Shown here in pieces: positions 56,005-64,000 of a stretch of 64,000 nucleotides of DNA. Within the stretch, counting starts at the first letter, position 1. Every line of letters begins with the position of its first letter. The stretch comes from Chromobacterium haemolyticum DSM 19808 (lineage in GTDB: Bacteria; Pseudomonadota; Gammaproteobacteria; Burkholderiales; Chromobacteriaceae). The stretch lies in assembly GCF_000711885.1 (NCBI RefSeq), contig NZ_JONK01000015.1, forward strand, positions 1-64,000, written 5' to 3'. The translations under genes were made by a program, and so were the position numbers. The notes under the pieces are model-generated. The model ran no database searches, was not told where the DNA came from, and saw nothing but the letters and a program-made list of their open reading frames with translations.

Positions 56005-56598
56005 ATGCCGGCTTCTTTGCATGGATTTGTTGTTTTTCTGATGAGAGCAATTGCCTGTTGGCTGGGCGCCGGCTTGTTGGCGTCCTGCAGCCTGGCGGCG
56101 CGGGCCGAAGAGCCGGCCGCCGAATCGCAAGGTTTCTGGCAGCGGAGCCGCGCCAATATCGAGGCGGCCTGGCGTTCCGACCAGTACGAGCTGTACGTGC
56201 CGGCGGTGACGTGGCACAACCGCGCCTTCTACGATAGAGAGAAGATCAAGCAGTTCAACGAACGGCCGTGGGGCTTGGGCCTGGGGCGTTATCGCTACGA
56301 CGCCGACGGCGATTGGCACGCGCTGTACGCGATGGCCTTCCTTGATTCGCATAAGGACGTGGAGCCCTTTGTGGGCTACGCCTTCCAGAAAGTGTGGCGT
56401 CCGCTGGAAGGCTGGCGCTTGGGAGCGGGCTTTACCGCCGGCGTCACCGCGCGCTCGGACTACAGTTACGCGCCGTTGCCGGCGGTGCTGCCGCTGGTGT
56501 CGGTGGAATACCGCCGGCTGGCCTTGCAGGCCACTTATATTCCCGGCGGGCACAACAACGGCAATGTCCTGTTTGCCTGGTTGCGTTGGCAATTGTGA
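56005..56598 (+). CDS. pagP: Lipid A palmitoyltransferase PagP
   Basis: This 197-residue outer-membrane enzyme moves palmitate from phospholipid to lipid A. It has a signal peptide (up to about 35), the amphipathic helix, the [18 protein letters not shown] motif with catalytic His, and [19 protein letters not shown] with the catalytic Asp-Ser pair. The beta-barrel ends in W and L aromatics. GGAGGAGG precedes the ATG at 56005; an internal ATG at 56041 has no such site. Its place between two purine genes has no functional logic that I can see. Confidence 0.92.
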   Translation: MPASLHGFVVFLMRAIACWLGAGLLASCSLAARAEEPAAESQGFWQRSRANIEAAWRSDQYELYVPAVTWHNRAFYDREKIKQFNERPWGLGLGRYRYDADGDWHALYAMAFLDSHKDVEPFVGYAFQKVWRPLEGWRLGAGFTAGVTARSDYSYAPLPAVLPLVSVEYRRLALQATYIPGGHNNGNVLFAWLRWQL

Positions 56599-56655
56599 TC
56601 GAATGAGAAATCCGGCGCGCCGAGGCGCGCCGCAAAAACGAGTGGAGCATCGCAC

Positions 56656-57933
56656 ATGAAAGTACTGGTAATCGGCTCCGGCGGGCGCGAGCACGCGCTG
56701 GCCTGGCGCATCGCCAAGTCGCGCCGGGTGTCCAAGGTCTTTGTCGCGCCCGGCAACGCCGGCACCGCGCTGGACCCCAATCTGACCAACGTCGATCTTG
56801 GCAGCGTGGCAGAGTGGGTGGCTTTCGCCAAGCAGGAGAAAATCGAGCTGACCGTGGTGGGCCCGGAAGCGCCGCTGGCGGCCGGCGTGGTGGATGCCTT
56901 CCGCGCCGAGGGGCTGCGGATATTCGGCCCCACTCAATACTGCGCGCAGTTGGAGAGCTCCAAGGATTTCGCCAAGGCCTTCATGAAGCGCCACGGCATC
57001 CCCACCGCCGCTTATGAAACCTTCAGCGACGCCGCCGCCGCCCATGCTTATGTCGATTCCAAGGGCGCGCCCATCGTGATCAAGGCCGATGGCCTGGCCG
57101 CAGGCAAGGGGGTGGTGGTGGCGTTGACGCTGGACGAGGCGCACGCCGCCATCGACGACATGCTGGTGGGCAACAAGATGGGCAGCGCCGGGGCGCGGGT
57201 AGTGATAGAGGACTTCCTGCAAGGCGAGGAGGCCAGCTTTATCGTGATGGTGGATGGTGACCATGTGCTGCCCATGGCCACCAGCCAGGATCACAAGCGG
57301 CTGCTGGACAACGATCAGGGCCCGAATACCGGCGGCATGGGCGCGTACAGCCCGGCGCCGGTGGTGACGCCGGCGGTGCACAACCGGGTGATGCGCGAAA
57401 TCATCCTGCCCACAGTGCTGGGCATGAAGAAGGACGGCCACAGCTATACCGGCTTTCTCTATGCAGGCCTGATGATAGACGCCCAAGGCAATCCTTATAC
57501 CATCGAGTTCAATTGCCGCTTCGGCGATCCTGAAACTCAACCCATCATGGCGCGGCTGAAGTCGGATTTCACCGTGCTGCTGGAAGCCGGCGTCAACGGA
57601 CGTCTGAACCAGGTAGAGGCGGAATGGGACCGGCGCGTGGCGCTGGGCGTGGTGCTGGCGGCCGAAGGCTATCCGGAAGCGCCGCGCAAGGGCGATCTGA
57701 TCAGCGGCCTTCCGCCGGAGAGCGAGGACGGCATGGTGTTCCACGCCGGCGTCAGCCTGGACGCGGACAAGCAACTGCGCAGCAACGGCGGCCGAGTGCT
57801 GTGCGCGGTAGGCCTGGGCGACAGCGTCAAGATGGCGCAGGGCAAGGCTTACACGTTGGCTGACCAGATTCAGTTCGCAGGCAAGCAGTTGCGCCGGGAC
57901 ATAGGCGCGCGCGCGATTGGCCGCAAGCACTGA
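56656..57933 (+). CDS. purD: Phosphoribosylamine-glycine ligase
   Basis: PurD makes glycinamide ribonucleotide, step two of purine synthesis. It has 425 residues with the ATP-grasp layout: N-terminal [16 protein letters not shown] (about 2-17), [13 protein letters not shown] and [15 protein letters not shown] (about 275-289). Its TGA stop (57931-57933) is the left target duplication of MITE copy 9, so the protein is untouched. Confidence 0.97.
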   Translation: MKVLVIGSGGREHALAWRIAKSRRVSKVFVAPGNAGTALDPNLTNVDLGSVAEWVAFAKQEKIELTVVGPEAPLAAGVVDAFRAEGLRIFGPTQYCAQLESSKDFAKAFMKRHGIPTAAYETFSDAAAAHAYVDSKGAPIVIKADGLAAGKGVVVALTLDEAHAAIDDMLVGNKMGSAGARVVIEDFLQGEEASFIVMVDGDHVLPMATSQDHKRLLDNDQGPNTGGMGAYSPAPVVTPAVHNRVMREIILPTVLGMKKDGHSYTGFLYAGLMIDAQGNPYTIEFNCRFGDPETQPIMARLKSDFTVLLEAGVNGRLNQVEAEWDRRVALGVVLAAEGYPEAPRKGDLISGLPPESEDGMVFHAGVSLDADKQLRSNGGRVLCAVGLGDSVKMAQGKAYTLADQIQFAGKQLRRDIGARAIGRKH

Positions 57934-57981
57934 GAGCCCGTTCAAAGTCTCGCTCTAGCTCGCGAGATCGTGAACAGATTC
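57934..57981. mobile_element. MITE-like element, copy 9 (48 bp) at the purD stop codon
   Basis: The ends GAGCCCGTTCAAAGTC and GATCGTGAACAGATTC are flanked by TGA (57931-57933 and 57982-57984). The left TGA is the purD stop. Only the terminal regions remain, joined by a CTCGC segment. Confidence 0.85.
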
Positions 57982-58052
57982 TGAGCCCCGTCGTTTGAAG
58001 CAAAAACAGCGTCGTTCGCGGCGCTGTTTGCATTTCCGGGCTTGGGTCCGGC

Positions 58053-58598
58053 TCAGCCTAATTCGGCCAGGCGCAGGCCAGGCGCGGCGCCGTCCTTAGG
58101 CGATAGTTGGGGTTCTTCGTCCAGCGGCCAGGCGATGTTCAGCTCCGGGTCGTTCCAGGCGATGGCGCGCTCCAGGTCCTTGAACCAGTAATCCGTGGTC
58201 TTGTACAGGAATTCGGCGTTGTCCGACAGAGTGAGGAAGCCGTGGGCGAAGCCCGGCGGCACCCATAACTGACGCTTGTTGGCGGCGGACAGGCGCACGC
58301 CTACCCATTGACCGAAGCTGGCCGAGTCGCGGCGGATGTCGACGGCGACATCGAAGACCTCGCCTTCAACCACCCGGACCAGTTTGCCTTGAGCGTGCGG
58401 CGCCAATTGGTAGTGCAGGCCTCGCAGCACGCCTTTGGCCGAACGGCTGTGATTGTCCTGAACGAAGTGGACCGGGCGGCCGACGGCGGCTTCGAAGCGC
58501 TGCTGATTGAAGCTTTCGAAGAAGAAGCCGCGCTCGTCGCCGAACACGGCGGGCTCGATGATTTTGACGTCGGGAATAGTGGTGTCGATGATGTTCAT
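58053..58598 (-). CDS. rfbC: dTDP-4-dehydrorhamnose 3,5-epimerase
   Basis: This 181-residue cupin-fold epimerase converts dTDP-4-keto-6-deoxyglucose to the 4-keto-rhamnose form. It shows NHSRSAKGVLRGLHYQL (catalytic His, about 50-66) and WVPPGFAHGFLTLSD. It is the last gene of rfbB-rfbD-rfbA-rfbC, read right to left, 16 bp after rfbA. Confidence 0.96.
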   Translation of the reverse strand: MNIIDTTIPDVKIIEPAVFGDERGFFFESFNQQRFEAAVGRPVHFVQDNHSRSAKGVLRGLHYQLAPHAQGKLVRVVEGEVFDVAVDIRRDSASFGQWVGVRLSAANKRQLWVPPGFAHGFLTLSDNAEFLYKTTDYWFKDLERAIAWNDPELNIAWPLDEEPQLSPKDGAAPGLRLAELG

Positions 58599-58614
58599 GC
58601 GCTGCTCGTCGGCA

Positions 58615-59502
58615 TCAATAGACTGGTTGATCCAGCATCGCCAGCAGATAACGGCCGTAGCCGGTTTTCTGCAGCGGCTTGGCTAGTTGGCGCACCTGTT
58701 CGTCGCCTATCCAGCCGGAGCGGTAAGCCACCTCTTCCGGGCAGGCCACTTTCAGGCCCTGACGGCTTTCAATGGTGGCGATGAATTGGCTGGCTTCCAG
58801 CATCGATTCATGGGTGCCGGTGTCCAGCCAGGCGTAGCCGCGGCCCATGGTTTGCACCGATAGCTGTCCCTGTTGCAAATAGACGTTGTTGACGTCGGTG
58901 ATCTCCAGCTCGCCGCGAGGGGAGGGTTTGATGGACTTGGCGATGTCGACTACCTGCTCGTCGTAGAAGTACAGGCCGGTCACCGCGTAATTGGATTTGG
59001 GCTGCGTCGGCTTTTCCTCAATGGACAGTGCCTTGCCGTCGGCGTCGAAGGCCACCACGCCGTAGCGCTCCGGGTCGTTGACGCGATAGGCGAACACGCT
59101 GGCGCCGCTGCGTTTGGCGTTGGCGTCTTGCAGCAAGGCGGAAAAGTCGTGACCGTAATAGATGTTGTCGCCCAGCACCAAGGCGGACGGCGCCCCGGCC
59201 AGGAAATCCTCGCCGATGATGAAGGCCTGGGCCAGACCGTCCGGGCTGGGTTGCACCGCGTATTGCAGTCGGATGCCCCATTGGCTGCCGTCGCCCAGCA
59301 ACTGCTCGAAGCGCGGCGTGTCCTGCGGAGTGGAGATGATCAGGATCTCGTGGATGCCGGCCAGCATCAGCGTGGTCAGCGGATAGTAGATCATCGGTTT
59401 GTCGTAGATGGGCAGCAATTGCTTGCTGACCGAAATGGTGGCCGGATAGAGCCGGGTGCCGGAGCCGCCGGCCAGGATGATGCCTTTGCGTGCCAGAGTC
59501 AT
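58615..59502 (-). CDS. rfbA: Glucose-1-phosphate thymidylyltransferase
   Basis: This 295-residue enzyme forms dTDP-glucose, the first step of the rhamnose pathway. It has [30 protein letters not shown] (about 8-37), the usual RmlA nucleotide-binding start, and [12 protein letters not shown]. Its start overlaps the rfbD stop (ATGA). Confidence 0.97.
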   Translation of the reverse strand: MTLARKGIILAGGSGTRLYPATISVSKQLLPIYDKPMIYYPLTTLMLAGIHEILIISTPQDTPRFEQLLGDGSQWGIRLQYAVQPSPDGLAQAFIIGEDFLAGAPSALVLGDNIYYGHDFSALLQDANAKRSGASVFAYRVNDPERYGVVAFDADGKALSIEEKPTQPKSNYAVTGLYFYDEQVVDIAKSIKPSPRGELEITDVNNVYLQQGQLSVQTMGRGYAWLDTGTHESMLEASQFIATIESRQGLKVACPEEVAYRSGWIGDEQVRQLAKPLQKTGYGRYLLAMLDQPVY

Positions 59503-60425
59503 TGGATGTCTTTCTGTTGCGGTTGGGCGGCCAGTTCGGCCAGCACTTGCTCGACGCCGCTTTCCCAGCGCGGCAGCGTGAGGCCGAAGGTCCGCTGCAG
59601 CTTGGCGCAGTCGAGCCGGGAGTTGGCGGGGCGGGGCGCCGGCAATGGGTAGTCGGCGGTGGCGATGGGCGTGATGTCGGCGGGCGACAGCCGCAGCGGG
59701 AAGCCGAGTTTTTCCGCCTCGGCAACCAGGAAGCGGGCGTAGCCGTGCCAGCTGGTTTCACCTTGCGGCGCCAGATGGTAGCTGCCGTAGGCGAAATCGG
59801 CCGGCTTGCGCAGATAGTCGCGCAGCAGCGCCGCGGTCACGTTGGCGATCAGCGCGGTGGAGGTGGGCGCGCCGATCTGATCGGCGACCACCCGCAAGTT
59901 GTCGCGCTCCTGGGCCAGCCGCAGAATGGTTTTGAGGAAATTGCCGCCGTGGGCGCCGAACACCCAACTGGTGCGGAGGATCAAATGCCGAGGCGCGGCG
60001 GCGCGCACCGCCTCCTCGCCCTCCCATTTGCTTTGGCCGTAGACCGAGCGCGGCCGGGCCGGGTCATCCTCGCGCCAAGGCCGTTCGCCGGCGCCGTCGA
60101 ACACGTAGTCGGTGGAGTAATGCAGCAGCAGCGCTTGTCGCCTCGCCGCCCATTGCGCCAGCAACGCCGGCGCGGCGGCGTTGACCGAGCGGGCCTGCTC
60201 CACTTCGCTTTCTGCGCGGTCCACGGCGGTGTAAGCGGCGGGGTTGACGATGATGTCGGGCTGGTGGCGCTCCAGTGCCTGGAGGATGCTGTCGGTCTGG
60301 CTCAGGTCCAGTTCGGTCCGGTTCAACGCGACGATATTGCTCAGCGACGCCAGCGCGGTCCGCAGCTGATGACCGAGCTGGCCGTTGACTCCGGTCAGCA
60401 ATATGGTGGGTTCGCGCTCAGCCAT
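59499..60425 (-). CDS. rfbD: dTDP-4-dehydrorhamnose reductase
   Basis: This 308-residue SDR-type reductase makes dTDP-L-rhamnose in the final step. It has [17 protein letters not shown] (NADPH site, about 10-26) and the YGQSKWEGE catalytic Tyr-Lys. It overlaps rfbB by 8 bp at its start and rfbA by 4 bp at its end. Confidence 0.96.
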   Translation of the reverse strand: MAEREPTILLTGVNGQLGHQLRTALASLSNIVALNRTELDLSQTDSILQALERHQPDIIVNPAAYTAVDRAESEVEQARSVNAAAPALLAQWAARRQALLLHYSTDYVFDGAGERPWREDDPARPRSVYGQSKWEGEEAVRAAAPRHLILRTSWVFGAHGGNFLKTILRLAQERDNLRVVADQIGAPTSTALIANVTAALLRDYLRKPADFAYGSYHLAPQGETSWHGYARFLVAEAEKLGFPLRLSPADITPIATADYPLPAPRPANSRLDCAKLQRTFGLTLPRWESGVEQVLAELAAQPQQKDIQ

Positions 60426-61479
60426 AGTGCCGGTTCACCCAGTCGCGATAGGCGCCGCTGCTGACGTTGGCCACCCAGTCTTGATGTTGCAGATACCAGG
60501 CCACGGTTTTGCGGATGCCGCTATCGAAGGTTTCCTGTGGTTTCCAGCCCAAGTCGCGCTCCAGCTTGCGCGCGTCTATCGCGTAGCGGCGGTCATGGCC
60601 GGGCCGGTCGGCGACGAAGGCGATCTGATCGGCATAGCGGCGAGCCGGGTCGGCGTGCGGCGCCAGTTCGTCCAACAGCGCGCAGATGGTCTTCACCACG
60701 TCCAGATTGGTTTTTTCGTTCCAGCCGCCGACGTTATAGGTTTCGCCGGGCACGCCGGCTTCCAGTACGCGGCGGATGGCGGAGCAATGGTCTTTGACGT
60801 AGAGCCAGTCGCGCACCTGACTGCCGTCGCCATAGATGGGCAGCGGCTTGCCGGCCAGCGCGTTGAGAATGACCAGAGGAATCAACTTTTCCGGGAAATG
60901 ATAAGGGCCGTAATTATTGCTGCAATTGGTGGTCAGCACCGGCAGGCCGTAGGTGTGGTGCCACGCGCGTATCAGGTGGTCGGACGCGGCCTTGGAAGCT
61001 GAGTAGGGGCTGTTGGGCTCATAACGGTGGCGTTCGGAGAACGGCGCGTCGTCGGGCCCCAGCGTGCCGTAGACCTCGTCGGTGGATACGTGCAGCAGGC
61101 GGAAGCCCCGTCGCTCCTCGGCGGGCAGCTGGTTCCAGTAACCGCGCACGCTTTCCAGCAGATTGAAGGTGCCCACCACATTGGTCTGGATGAAGTCGCC
61201 CGGCCCGTGGATGGAGCGGTCGACGTGGCTTTCCGCGGCGAAATTGATCACCGCTCGCGGCTGGTGCTCGGCCAGCAGGGCGCTGACCAGAGCGTGGTCG
61301 CCGATGTCTCCGCGCACGAAAACGTGGCGCGTGTCCTGTTCAAGCGTTTTCAGCGTGTCGAGATTGCCGGCGTAGGTCAGCGCGTCGAGGTTGATGATGC
61401 GCTCATCGCTCTGCGCCAGCCAGTCCAGCACGAAATTGCCGCCGATGAAGCCGGCGCCGCCGGTTACCAAAATGCTCAT
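60418..61479 (-). CDS. rfbB: dTDP-glucose 4,6-dehydratase
   Basis: This 353-residue extended SDR makes dTDP-4-keto-6-deoxyglucose. It has [14 protein letters not shown] (NAD site, about 6-19), STDEVYG and [11 protein letters not shown] (catalytic Tyr-Lys). The start at 61479 gives [11 protein letters not shown] and has an AAAGAACG ribosome site; a methionine 10 codons upstream lacks one. It is the first gene of the rhamnose operon, serving O-antigen or other surface glycans; no glycosyltransferase gene is adjacent. Confidence 0.97.
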   Translation of the reverse strand: MSILVTGGAGFIGGNFVLDWLAQSDERIINLDALTYAGNLDTLKTLEQDTRHVFVRGDIGDHALVSALLAEHQPRAVINFAAESHVDRSIHGPGDFIQTNVVGTFNLLESVRGYWNQLPAEERRGFRLLHVSTDEVYGTLGPDDAPFSERHRYEPNSPYSASKAASDHLIRAWHHTYGLPVLTTNCSNNYGPYHFPEKLIPLVILNALAGKPLPIYGDGSQVRDWLYVKDHCSAIRRVLEAGVPGETYNVGGWNEKTNLDVVKTICALLDELAPHADPARRYADQIAFVADRPGHDRRYAIDARKLERDLGWKPQETFDSGIRKTVAWYLQHQDWVANVSSGAYRDWVNRHYG

Positions 61480-61799
61480 AACGTTCGTTCTTTCAATGGC
61501 CTGAATCAAGAAATGGGGTCATTGCCGCCTCAGGAAGGTAGGACGGCAAGAGGGTGGCAAAAATATTCAATACGCTGCTTATGGACTTCAATGAATGATA
61601 TCGACAGCTTGGCTAGGTTCCAACTGCTTAAAAATATCGGTGCAGACCGGGGGAGGGAAAGAGGCGGATTTATAGCATTTTTGCAGCTGTCGTCGAAAAT
61701 TCGACATTGGCTTAATGCGGCTTCTCCTAGATTTGGAAGCGACAGATGAAGGCCGGCCTGCTGCTGGCCGGAGACTGAGCCTGATGTCGAGGAGAATAG
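61480..61799. promoter_or_regulatory. Divergent region between rfbB and a small gene
   Basis: No gene is supported. The region 61555-61700 is AT-richer than its surroundings (for example CAAAAATATTC and TTAAAAATATC) and probably contains the rfbB promoter. No JUMPstart/ops element was recognised. Confidence 0.4.
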
Positions 61800-62009
61800 A
61801 TGATGACCGACAATCACATCGCGCCGGCGGCAGCGCTGGAAGCAGGAAGCTGGCGGCGCAGGATGATGCATTTCCTGCGTCATGAGCGCCGCTGTTGGTG
61901 CCGGCTGGCGTACTGGTTGAAGCAGTTCGGCGAGGAACAGCCGTCCTGGCGCTGCTACGCCTGGCGGCCGGCGCCGGAGGATATCGACGACCGGGCATCG
62001 AAGCGCTAG
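61800..62009 (+). CDS. Small Arg/Trp/Cys-rich protein of unknown function
   Basis: The frame encodes 69 residues. It is preceded by GAGGAGA at a good distance, and an ATGATG start at 61800/61803. The product is basic and aromatic-rich (RRRMMHFLRHERRCWCRLAY in the middle) with three Cys and an acidic tail. There is no signal peptide or clear membrane helix. I recognise no family; the ribosome site is the main support. It lies 55 bp before the tsaC-like gene. Confidence 0.5.
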   Translation: MMTDNHIAPAAALEAGSWRRRMMHFLRHERRCWCRLAYWLKQFGEEQPSWRCYAWRPAPEDIDDRASKR

Positions 62010-62064
62010 GTCGCCGCCGCGGACAGCGGTACAATGCGGCTTTACTTTCGCATCGCCGTCCATC

Positions 62065-62655
62065 ATGAAGTTCACGCCAGGCCGGGTGCGGCCCTTGCCC
62101 CGTCTGCCCGGCCGCGCCCTGCAACAGCAGGCCCGCGCGGCCTTGAAGCAAGGCGAGGTCATCGCCTATTCCACTGAGTCCTGCTACGGCTTAGGCTGCA
62201 ATCCGTTGGATGTGCGCGCCATCCGCAAAATTCTGGCGATCAAGGCCAGGCCCAATCACAAAGGGCTGATCGTGATCGCGGCCGACGTGTCCCAGATCCG
62301 CCACCTGATCCGTCCTTTGACCGCCGCCCAATACGCGGAACTGGCGCGCTATTGGCCCGGTCCATATACTTTTTTGCTGCCGGCTTCGCGTCGAGTGCCG
62401 CCGGCCTTGCGCGGCAAACACGACAAGATCGCCGTGCGCGTCACAGCGCATGGGGAGGCTGCGGCCTTGTGTCGCACCTTGGGTTCCGCGCTGGTGTCCA
62501 CTTCGGCCAACCGCGCCGGCCAGCAATCGTTGAAGAGCGCGCGCGCCTGTCGCGAGGCGTTCCGCCAACGGGTGTTGACCCTGCCGGGGCGTATCGGCAA
62601 GCGGCGCAAACCGTCCACCATCATTGATTTGGAAACAGGCCGCGTATTGCGCTGA
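62065..62655 (+). CDS. tsaC: Threonylcarbamoyl-AMP synthase (TsaC/YrdC family)
   Basis: This 196-residue protein makes threonylcarbamoyl-AMP for the t6A modification of tRNA. It shows GEVIAYSTESCYGLGCNP (about 30-47), KARPNHKGLIVIA (about 60-72), WPGPYTFLLPAS and STSANRAGQ, the complete TsaC set. The short length without a C-terminal Sua5 domain fits TsaC. Confidence 0.93.
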   Translation: MKFTPGRVRPLPRLPGRALQQQARAALKQGEVIAYSTESCYGLGCNPLDVRAIRKILAIKARPNHKGLIVIAADVSQIRHLIRPLTAAQYAELARYWPGPYTFLLPASRRVPPALRGKHDKIAVRVTAHGEAAALCRTLGSALVSTSANRAGQQSLKSARACREAFRQRVLTLPGRIGKRRKPSTIIDLETGRVLR

Positions 62656-62681
62656 GCCTGGCGATTACAAGAGGAGTTGCC

Positions 62682-63350
62682 GTGCAACAGATTTCCTTCC
62701 TGAGCCTGATCCTGGACGCCAGCCTGATGGTGCAACTGGTGATGGCCGGCCTGGCCTTGATGTCGGTGCTGTCCTGGGCCCTGATCTTCAACAAGATCTC
62801 GGTGCTGCGCGCGGCGCGGCGCAATAGCGACGAGTTCGAGCGCAATTTCTGGAGCGGCGCGGACCTGAACCGACTGTACGAAGACGCCAGCCGCCGCAGC
62901 GACACGGTGGGCATGGAGCGCATCTTTCAGTCCGGCTTCGCCGAGTTTTTGAAGCTTCGCGGCCGCAACGGCACCGAGCTGTCGGACATCATGGCCGGCT
63001 CGCGCCGCGCGATGAAGGCGGCGGCGCAGCGCGAGCTGGACGCCCTGGACAGCCATACCTCCTTCCTCGCCACAGTGGGCTCGGTTAGCCCCTATATCGG
63101 CCTGTTCGGCACGGTGTGGGGCATAATGCATGCCTTCATCGGCCTGGGCAACGCTGGTCAGGCCACCTTGTCCACCGTGGCGCCGGGCATCGCCGAGGCG
63201 CTGGTGGCCACGGCTATCGGCCTGTTCGCGGCCATTCCGGCGGTGGTGGCCTACAACCGCTTCGCCACCGACGTTGATCGGCTGGCCACCCGTTTCGACA
63301 GCTATATGGAAGAGTTTTCCAACATCCTGCAGCGCCTGGCCACACGCTAA
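62682..63350 (+). CDS. tolQ: TolQ/ExbB-family proton-channel protein
   Basis: This 222-residue inner-membrane protein has three helices (about 10-35, 125-150, 165-190) and the MotA/TolQ/ExbB core TVGSVSPYIGLFGTVWGIMHAF (about 129-150). It matches TolQ better than ExbB. The start is GTG at 62682. TolQ and TolR together use the proton gradient to power Tol-Pal outer-membrane constriction. tolR usually follows within a few bases, but here a hairpin and a drug/metabolite exporter follow instead. Confidence 0.9.
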   Translation: MQQISFLSLILDASLMVQLVMAGLALMSVLSWALIFNKISVLRAARRNSDEFERNFWSGADLNRLYEDASRRSDTVGMERIFQSGFAEFLKLRGRNGTELSDIMAGSRRAMKAAAQRELDALDSHTSFLATVGSVSPYIGLFGTVWGIMHAFIGLGNAGQATLSTVAPGIAEALVATAIGLFAAIPAVVAYNRFATDVDRLATRFDSYMEEFSNILQRLATR

Positions 63351-63360
63351 GTGGGGCCGC

Positions 63361-63390
63361 GTCCGTGGCAAAATTGGGCTTGCCACGGAC
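63361..63390 (+). terminator. Strong hairpin after tolQ
   Basis: The perfect 11-bp stem GTCCGTGGCAA / TTGCCACGGAC has an 8-base loop, 11 bp past the tolQ stop. No T run follows, so it may act as a 3'-end stabiliser or a factor-dependent stop. Confidence 0.6.
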
Positions 63391-63436
63391 ATTCCCATAC
63401 GGGATGGTATTCGGTTCCACTTTCTTGAGCCGCACC

Positions 63437-64000
63437 ATGCCGTTTTCGCGCATTCCCCCGCTGACCCTAGCCGCTTTCTTCGCCCTGTACGTGATCTGGG
63501 GCTCCACTTACCTGGGCATACGCATAGGAGTGGAGTCCTGGCCGCCGATGATGATGGCCGGCTTGCGCTTTTCCTTGGCCGGTTGGCTGATGCTGGCTTA
63601 TTTGTGCGTGCGCAAATACCCGATGCCTAACGCGCGCGAACTGGGCGGCGCCGCCTTGCTGGGCGTATTGATGCCGGCAGTGGGCAACGGCCTGGTCACG
63701 GTGGCGGAGAAAGATGTGTCCTCCGGCGTGGCCGCATTGGTGATCGCCACCGTTCCCCTGTTCACCTTGCTGTTCGCGCGCATGTTCGGCCAGAAGGCGC
63801 GCAAGGTGGAGTGGGCCGGCATCGGCCTGGGGGTGTGCGGCATGGTGCTGTTGAACATGGGGGCCAATCTGAAGGCCAGCCCCAGCGGCGCGGCCTTGCT
63901 GTTGCTGGCTTCCGCCGGCTGGGCGCTGGGTTCGGCCTGGAGCCGCCATTTGGCTCAGCCAAAGGGACCAATGGGCAGCGCCTGGATGATGATCTTCGGT
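63437..64000 (+). CDS. yedA: YedA-like EamA family transporter (partial, runs off the window)
   Basis: The ATG at 63437 opens 188 codons with no stop before the window end. The product shows FFALYVIWGSTYLGIRIGVESWPPMMMAGLRFSLAG (about 13-48), then VTVAEKDVSSGVAALVIATVPLFTLLFARMFG and a KVEWAGIGLGVCGMVLLNMG helix, matching YedA of E. coli. About six of ten helices are seen. It should export amino acids or other small metabolites; the substrate is unknown. Confidence 0.88.
   Translation, partial: MPFSRIPPLTLAAFFALYVIWGSTYLGIRIGVESWPPMMMAGLRFSLAGWLMLAYLCVRKYPMPNARELGGAALLGVLMPAVGNGLVTVAEKDVSSGVAALVIATVPLFTLLFARMFGQKARKVEWAGIGLGVCGMVLLNMGANLKASPSGAALLLLASAGWALGSAWSRHLAQPKGPMGSAWMMIFG

Overview
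The window is about 65% GC, densely packed and strongly resembles a beta-proteobacterium of the Chromobacterium/Neisseriales group. The grounds are the product sequences, codon use, the yadGH-ibaG-murA and mlaFEDCBA modules, a dihydrolipoamide dehydrogenase carrying its own lipoyl domain, and a type A RNase P RNA. This is inference from families, not a database match. About 65 protein genes and one RNA gene are supported; no tRNA, rRNA, CRISPR array or prophage was seen.

Layout. 1-3200: right end of an IS5-type insertion sequence, a cupin, a membrane-anchored Mrr-like nuclease, an Asp/Glu racemase and a molbindin. 3570-10165: an acrAB-oprM type tripartite efflux operon with a divergent TetR repressor and a perfect palindromic operator. 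10250-18000: yadG-yadH-ibaG-murA facing a convergent mlaFEDCBA phospholipid transport operon. 18330-24420: dapD and dapC, a DMT exporter, an acetyltransferase, slyX, an antiporter, and a DUF2325 gene coupled to an unannotatable 51-residue protein. 24440-28200: rlmH, rsfS, nadD, carbonic anhydrase and a DUF2804 protein. 28290-31250: a bigR-pmpA-pmpB-sulP operon, translationally coupled throughout, that looks like sulfur-compound sensing and transport. 31300-39400: bepA and the pyruvate dehydrogenase genes aceE-aceF-lpdA. 39730-45300: tamA-tamB. 45357-52315: a LysR regulator divergent from an M20 amidohydrolase/MHS transporter pair, then a Cache-PAS-PAS-GGDEF-EAL protein. 52420-57930: rnpB, dusB-fis, purH, pagP, purD. 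58050-61480: rfbBDAC for dTDP-L-rhamnose. 61800-64000: a small protein, a tsaC-like gene, tolQ and the start of a yedA-like exporter.

The most unusual structure is a family of short inverted-repeat elements (48-143 bp; ten recognisable copies). Their termini (GAACCTGTT...) match the right end of the IS5-type element at position 183, and clear copies are flanked by TNA or TA target duplications. Five of the ten abut or form the stop codon of a neighbouring gene: murA TAA, acetyltransferase TAG, LysR TAG, GGDEF-EAL TGA and purD TGA. Others sit in 5' regions of the cupin and carbonic anhydrase genes and inside the rsfS-rlmH interval. This looks like an IS5-mobilised MITE family tolerated at, or directed to, stop codons. 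I know of no description of it, but I could not search.

Many genes serve the cell envelope: Mla (retrograde phospholipid transport), PagP, TamAB, BepA, MurA, TolQ, the RND pump and rhamnose synthesis. The others are mostly core metabolism and translation.
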